A stretch of 33,295 nucleotides of DNA from Baffinella frigidus (taxonomy: Eukaryota; Cryptophyceae; Cryptomonadales; Baffinellaceae): contig MU646466.1 in the NCBI GenBank assembly GCA_026770585.1, positions 609,281 to 642,575 of the forward strand, read 5' to 3'. Shown here in pieces: positions 24,701 through 30,700 of this stretch (position 1 is the first letter of the stretch; every line of letters begins with the position of its first letter). A program made the position numbers and the translations under genes. The notes under the pieces are model-generated. The model did not search any database, had not been told where the DNA came from, and was given only the letters and a program-made list of their open reading frames with translations.

Positions 24701-27700
24701 GGGAGGAGGAAGGGGGTGGAGGGTGGGCCGTATGACGGGTGCTAAACCCTAAACCCCAAACCCTAAACCTCAAACCCTAAACCCTAAACCCCGACCGTAT
24801 GACCGGTGCGGCCCAACCCCCGTGTCTTGAGGGGTTTAGGGTGTATGGGTTGTAAGTTGAGGGTTTATGTAGCCGGGTTTACGGTTTAGTGTAGCTCTGC
24901 ATGGAGGCGTTGGGGGTCGCTGTAACCATAACCTCGGTATACCGAGGTTATTGTTCGGGTTTAGGATGTAGGGTTGCCGAGGTTGGGGTTGGGGTTTAGG
25001 GTTTAGGGTTTGGGCTCCCGGACAGCCCCGCCCGATTTGATGGTAGGCGCGACACTGAACCCTGCACTATCCACCGTATCACCCTGCACCCTAAACTCAC
25101 CCTAAAACCTAAACCCTAAACCCTAAACCTTCAACCCTAAACCCTAAACCCTATACCCTAAACACTACACCCTGAACCCTGAACCCTGAACCCTAATCCC
25201 TCAACCATACACCCGAAGCCCTCAACCCTAAACCCCGAAACCCAAACCCGCCCTGCAAACTTTACAAACAGCAACACATCTTCAAACCAGGAACCCGAAA
25301 TCCTAAACCCTACACTCTCATCCACCCCTAAAACCCTACAACATAGAACCTTTCAACCCGAACCCCTAAAATCTACACCCAAAAGCCTTATACCCTCATA
25401 CCCGAACCCGGGTAAAGGTATTCCAGGGGGTTGATGGGCGCTCCCAGAAACCCAACCCCCAAACCTCAAACTCCAACGAACCCTGAAACCCAACCCCCAA
25501 CCCCCAAACACCAACGAACCCCGAAACCCAACCCCCCAAAATCCTACAACCTACAACCTTAAACCCAAAACATTCAACCCTAAACCCCAAACCCCAAACC
25601 CTACAGCCTAAAACTAAATCAGCCTTACACCCCTAAAATCTTACAACCCAGGTATTCCGGGGGGGTAATGGGCGCGCCAGCGTACGTGCCTCTGCAGAAC
25701 CTCGGCGCCTACAATGTGGTGAGTCACCCCAAAAGTGGCCAACACGTCCCCATTTTAATTTTTTAAAAGAGCGTGTTTTTTTTCGTCCTGCTTTCAGCCC
25801 GTGACAAGAACAGCGTCGGTACAAGTTTGTTTTAAAAGGTGTTGTTGCCGACGATAAAGAAGCGAAAACGCAACCTTCCGGATCCGTGATGGGCGTACGT
25901 GCCTCTCCGGAACCTCGGCACCTCAAAGTGGTGAGTGCCCTCAAAAGTGGCCACCTTCGGGGTTTAGGGTTTAGGGTTTAGGGCTTACTCCAAGAATACT
26001 GTTCCTCCGTGAGCACGGTGAACTTCCTTAAACCATAAACCTTAAACCATAAACCTTTGCGCTTGTCAACTTTACACAGTAAAGTGGTTAGCTATTAACA
26101 CTGTAAAGTGGTTAGCGATTAAAACAGTAAAGTGGTTGGCGACCCCAAACGCGTCCAGGCAGAGCTACCCGAAACCATAAACCCTGAGCACTGAACCCCA
26201 ACCCTCGGCGCGTTCGAAGTGGTCAGCGAACCCCGCACTCCAACCACACAGCGGGCTACGAAGGGATTTTCGGCCCAAATCGGGCCACCTTTCCGTAACC
26301 TTATCCGTAAGAACCCCCCTATGTCCCTACGGGTTACCTACCGTAGGGTCCTAGGTCTTATCGCGTAAGGGTTATTCGAAACCCCTTCGAAGTCCGCTGT
26401 GTGGCCCCTAACTCCAAACCGGCAATCGACGCAGCAGCCCAATCCCAGCCTCTTTAAAATGTCAAAACGGCTCCAATTCCTCAACAAACCAAACCCCAAA
26501 CCCCTCCCCAGGTGGTAGAGCGCTGTGCAGAGAAGTTGGCCACGGGAAATAATAGAAAATCGAGAAATTGGAGCCATTTGTCAACTTTTGAAAAATTTAG
26601 TACCATGAATTTCTCAAAAGTGGATAAAATGGCTCCAATTTCTCCATTTCCCCATTTTTTGGTGGGCAACTTCTCTACACAGCGCTCTAACGCAGCTGGC
26701 GCACAAGCAACGCGCCATCAACCCCCGCACCCCATCACCCAGCCTGTTAAATGTCAAAATGGTAATTCCTTAACAAACCCAAATCGTTGACACACCCACT
26801 TGCTGGACAACCCCCCCAGCCCCAGGTGACAACCCTGGTGGGGCGGAACATGACAAGGCAGTCACCTCGGACAGTTGGCTTCAGCGTCCGCGTGACCGGT
26901 CACGCGGGCGTGCTTGTGCAAGCAACGCGCCATCGACGCACCAGCCCTTTAGGTCCTTTAGGTTTTAAATGCTCCTAACATAGCCCAACGACACGCCCTT
27001 CCGTAGAAAGGACTGCAGAGAAAGCATTTTTGCTTTCGGATCGCGTTTCAGCTCTCCAGTGCAGACCAATCCCCAGCCTTCAAAAACGTCAAGATGGCTC
27101 TCCAATTTCTTAACAAACCAAACCCCAAACCCCTCCCTAGGTGATGACGCTGCGCACTTGCGCACGAGCAACGCTCCATGAACCCCCGCTCCCACCAAAA
27201 TGTCAAAACGGCTTCAGCTCACCCTCTTCAAAATGTCAAAACGGCTTTAAAATGGCTCCAATTCCTTAACCAAAAAAACATGTAAACAACAGGTGATAAC
27301 GCTGGTGGCGCACAAGCAACGCTCGATCGACGCAGCCGCGAAGAACCTCCTAGGCGAGGAGGACAGGGCGGTGGATGCCACGGCCCAGGCGCGCCGCACG
27401 CATTTCATGCACCAGTGGCAGGTCCTTCTCATCCCTGGGGTTGGCGGACTATACTTAAGTTGACGTGATGGCTGTATGGTACAAATTCGTCACCTTTGGA
27501 GAGGGATGCCACCGCCCAGGCGCGCCGCACGTTTCATGCATCAGTGGCAGGTCGCGTCCCGAACCGTACTCGAAAACGTGTTTTAAATTTACGATTGTTT
27601 GTAAAAAAGGCACGGTTTAGAATATAGAAGGGCGCGTTTTGAAAGGTATGTTTTAGAATATGCAGCGCTCAGGGCGAATCTGGGGTTGGGTGTTTTTATG

Positions 27701-30700
27701 GGGGGACGCGGTGAGGTGGGAAGCTCCTAGGCGAGGAAGACAGGGTGGTGGCCTGCGGTGGATGCATCCTGAGAACACGCAAGGCAGTCACGACCGACCG
27801 TCTGGCTTCGGCGTCCGCGTGACCGGTCACGAGCCTGCCGGCGGGGCTGTTCCACGTCCAGGCGCGCCTCACACATTTCATGCACCAGTGGCAGGTCCGG
27901 CCTATCCCTCAACCCGAAACCCTGAACCCCCCCCGGATCCCTACAACCGCACGCATTTCACGAAAAGCTTCATGGAAGGCTTTCCGTCGAGTCGGGTTGA
28001 CGGACTATTCTTAAGTTGTCATGCTGGGTGTGTGGTACAAATTCGTCAGTTTTGGAGGGAGGGATGCCACGGCCCAGGCGCGCCGCACGCATTTCATGCA
28101 CCAGTGGCAGGTCTTTCCCCCACACTCCCCTCCTAACCCACTAAGTTACTGAGGTCTGATAACCTCAACGTCTTCGTCCGGTTTCGTGACCGCCTACCGT
28201 TACCACACAGCGGGCTACGAAGGAATTTTCGGGCGTTGAGAGCCCGAGTTTCCGTTACCTTATCCGTTGGAACCCCCCCTATGTCCCTACGGGGTGTCTA
28301 CCGTAGGGTCGGGTTTAGGGATGATTCAGCGGTGGATGCCACCGCGCAGGCCGCACCTACTTGATGTACCAGTGGCAGGTCCGGCCGATTCCTGAACATG
28401 TAGCATAGGAGGCGACACAGCAGCCCTGTTCACTGTCCGAGTAAATCTGGGTACGTCATTGTTAGTTTTACAGCAGGGGGGGCAGTACAAATTAAATACA
28501 TTTCACTGCCAGGGCGGAGTTTTTGTATTAGTCAACTCAAGGCGAAAATCGATTTTCGAAGTACCCAATATGGGTACCTCGTTTCTAAGTTGACAGATTT
28601 TGTGGGTGGATTGACTTTTACAAAATCTCTGGCCTGGCAGTGCATTTAGACGCCTAAATGTATTTTATGACGTGCGCAACTTTACTCGGACAGAGCACGC
28701 ACTTCACGCACCAGTGGCAGGTCTTTCCCACCTCGATAAAACTATCGTTATGGGTTGGGGGTGGCTTGGTGAAATCAGTTGGGCTTGTTGATATTAGACT
28801 CTTCCACGGGTGCGTTGTAGGCAGTTCATGTCACTGGAGGAGGAGGAGGCGACCATGAACCCTGAACCCTATCCCCCAAACCCAAAACAGTACCCATCTA
28901 AGCCCCAAACCCCAAACCCTAAAGGGGGACTCGTAAACTTGGTAATCCCATTCGAGCTGAAACCTGGGGTTGGCAGGGCTTGTTGAAGTTAAACGTTTCC
29001 ACGGGTGCGCTGTGAGCGGTTCATGTCACGGGATGATCAGGCGACCCTGACCCTGAACCCTGAATCCCAAACCTCCAATCCTGAACCCTAAGCCCTAAGC
29101 CCTAAGCCCCAAACCCGTGCAGCTGATGTCCCTGGAGGAGGAGGAGGAGGCGATCATGAACCCTGAACCCTATCCCCTACACACCCAAAACACTAATCCA
29201 TATGCCCCAAACCCTCAACCCCAAACCCTCAACCGTGAAGCTGATGTCCCTGGACGAGGAGGTGTGCGCGAACCAAGACGTTAGGATCATAATACCACAA
29301 GTAAAGTAATTGTGCATTTCTTCGCGATGCAATTAAACGCTAGTTGAACGCAACCTGTAACCCGTAAATCAAATGATATTAAACCCTTAACTCCGAACCC
29401 TCAACCGTACAGCTGATGTCCCTGGAGGAGGAGGTGTGCGCGAACCAGACGGTCATCGCAACCGCCGCCACCACCGTGGTCAGCACTGAGATCGTACGCT
29501 CCCCTAACCCCCCTACCCCCGAAACCCTAAGCTGAAACCCTGCGCCCGACATCCAAAATCCTGAACCCGAAACCGGGAACCCGGAACCCGGACCCCGGCT
29601 ATCGCGACGGAAGCCACCACCGTGGTCGGCAGTGAGATTGTACACTCCCCTCCCCTCCCCGGAACCCCAAATTCCAAACCCGGAACCCGGAACCCGGAAC
29701 CCGGAACCCTAAACCCGGAACTCCAAACCCGGAACACCAAACCCAAAACCCCAAACTGACAACCCAAAACCCAAAACTCCAAACCCAAAAACCAAAAACC
29801 AAAACCAAAACCCAATACCCAGAAAAACCTGGACCAAATGCACTGCCAGGCCGGATATTTTGTAAAAGTTAATTCACTCACAAGATCTGTCAACTTAGAA
29901 ACGAGGTACCCAGATTGGGTACTTCTTTACTACACATTCGCGGGTGAGTTGACTAATACAAAAACTACGCCCTGGCAGTGAAATGAACCACAAACTCCAA
30001 AAAAAACCTGAACCCCAACCCCCCAAACAACCTGAACCCTGATTCCCAACAAAAACTGAACCCTGAACCCCAACCCAACCACCCCCCCCTAACTCCCCAA
30101 ATCCTAATTTCTGAACCCCACACCCCAAACCCCACACCGGAACCCCAAACCCCCGCCACCTGGGAAACCTCACCCCCCCCAAAAAAGGTGTGAAGCTGAA
30201 TAAAGGGACATTTTCACAGCGGCCTACTCGACACCCATAATTCCTGAACCCCAACCCCCAAATCCCAACCTCCAACCCCAAACCCTCAACCAGGTCTGCA
30301 AACTCAACCAGCGCGACATTTTCACACCCGAAAACCTTGAACCCTGAACCCCGACAAAAACCTGAAGCCTGAACCCCAACCCCACCCCCATCCCGCAGGT
30401 TTGCAAGTTGAACCAGCGGGACATTTTCACAGCGGCCTACTCGACGCCGCCCTACTCGTGTCCTCAGAACACTTTCAAGGCCGGGCTTGGCTGCACCAGC
30501 TGCCCGCTCCAGGTCCCAAACCCTGACCCTAACCCACCAGCAACCTGTAGCAGCTTAAAATGGGTCCGCCGAAGGCATCTTTTATCCGTTATGTCGGACC
30601 TTACGGTAGGAAACACCTAGGGACCTATGGACCTAGGAATCTCGGGATGGCTGGTGCCTCCATACTCCTGTACCAGCTGCCCGCTCCAGGTCCCAAACCC

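Larger units (their letters stand above)
25719..27292 (+). pseudogene. Intron 46: exon 46 end copies, then three truncated exon 47 starts
   Basis: Exon 46 end copies lie at 25886-25931 (GTGAGTG donor) and 26204-26220 (GTCAGC donor). Copies of the intron end plus exon 47 start follow at 26512-26730 (split by a family D element), 26826-26945 and 27141-27185. Each is preceded by the same AATGTCAAAAYGGCTCCAAT and AACAAACC block. The complete exon follows at 27293. Confidence 0.8.
27422..28760 (+). pseudogene. Intron 47, first part: five donor-side copies of exon 47
   Basis: The exon end CATTTCATGCACCAGTGGCA plus G|GT recurs with ends at about 27552, 27895, 28111, 28378 and 28720. The 28069 copy is identical over its last 40 bases or so. 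Between copies lie family G repeats, a truncated family A element, a family B element and a GGCAGTCAC...GTGACCGGTCACG block shared with 26857. Confidence 0.85.
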
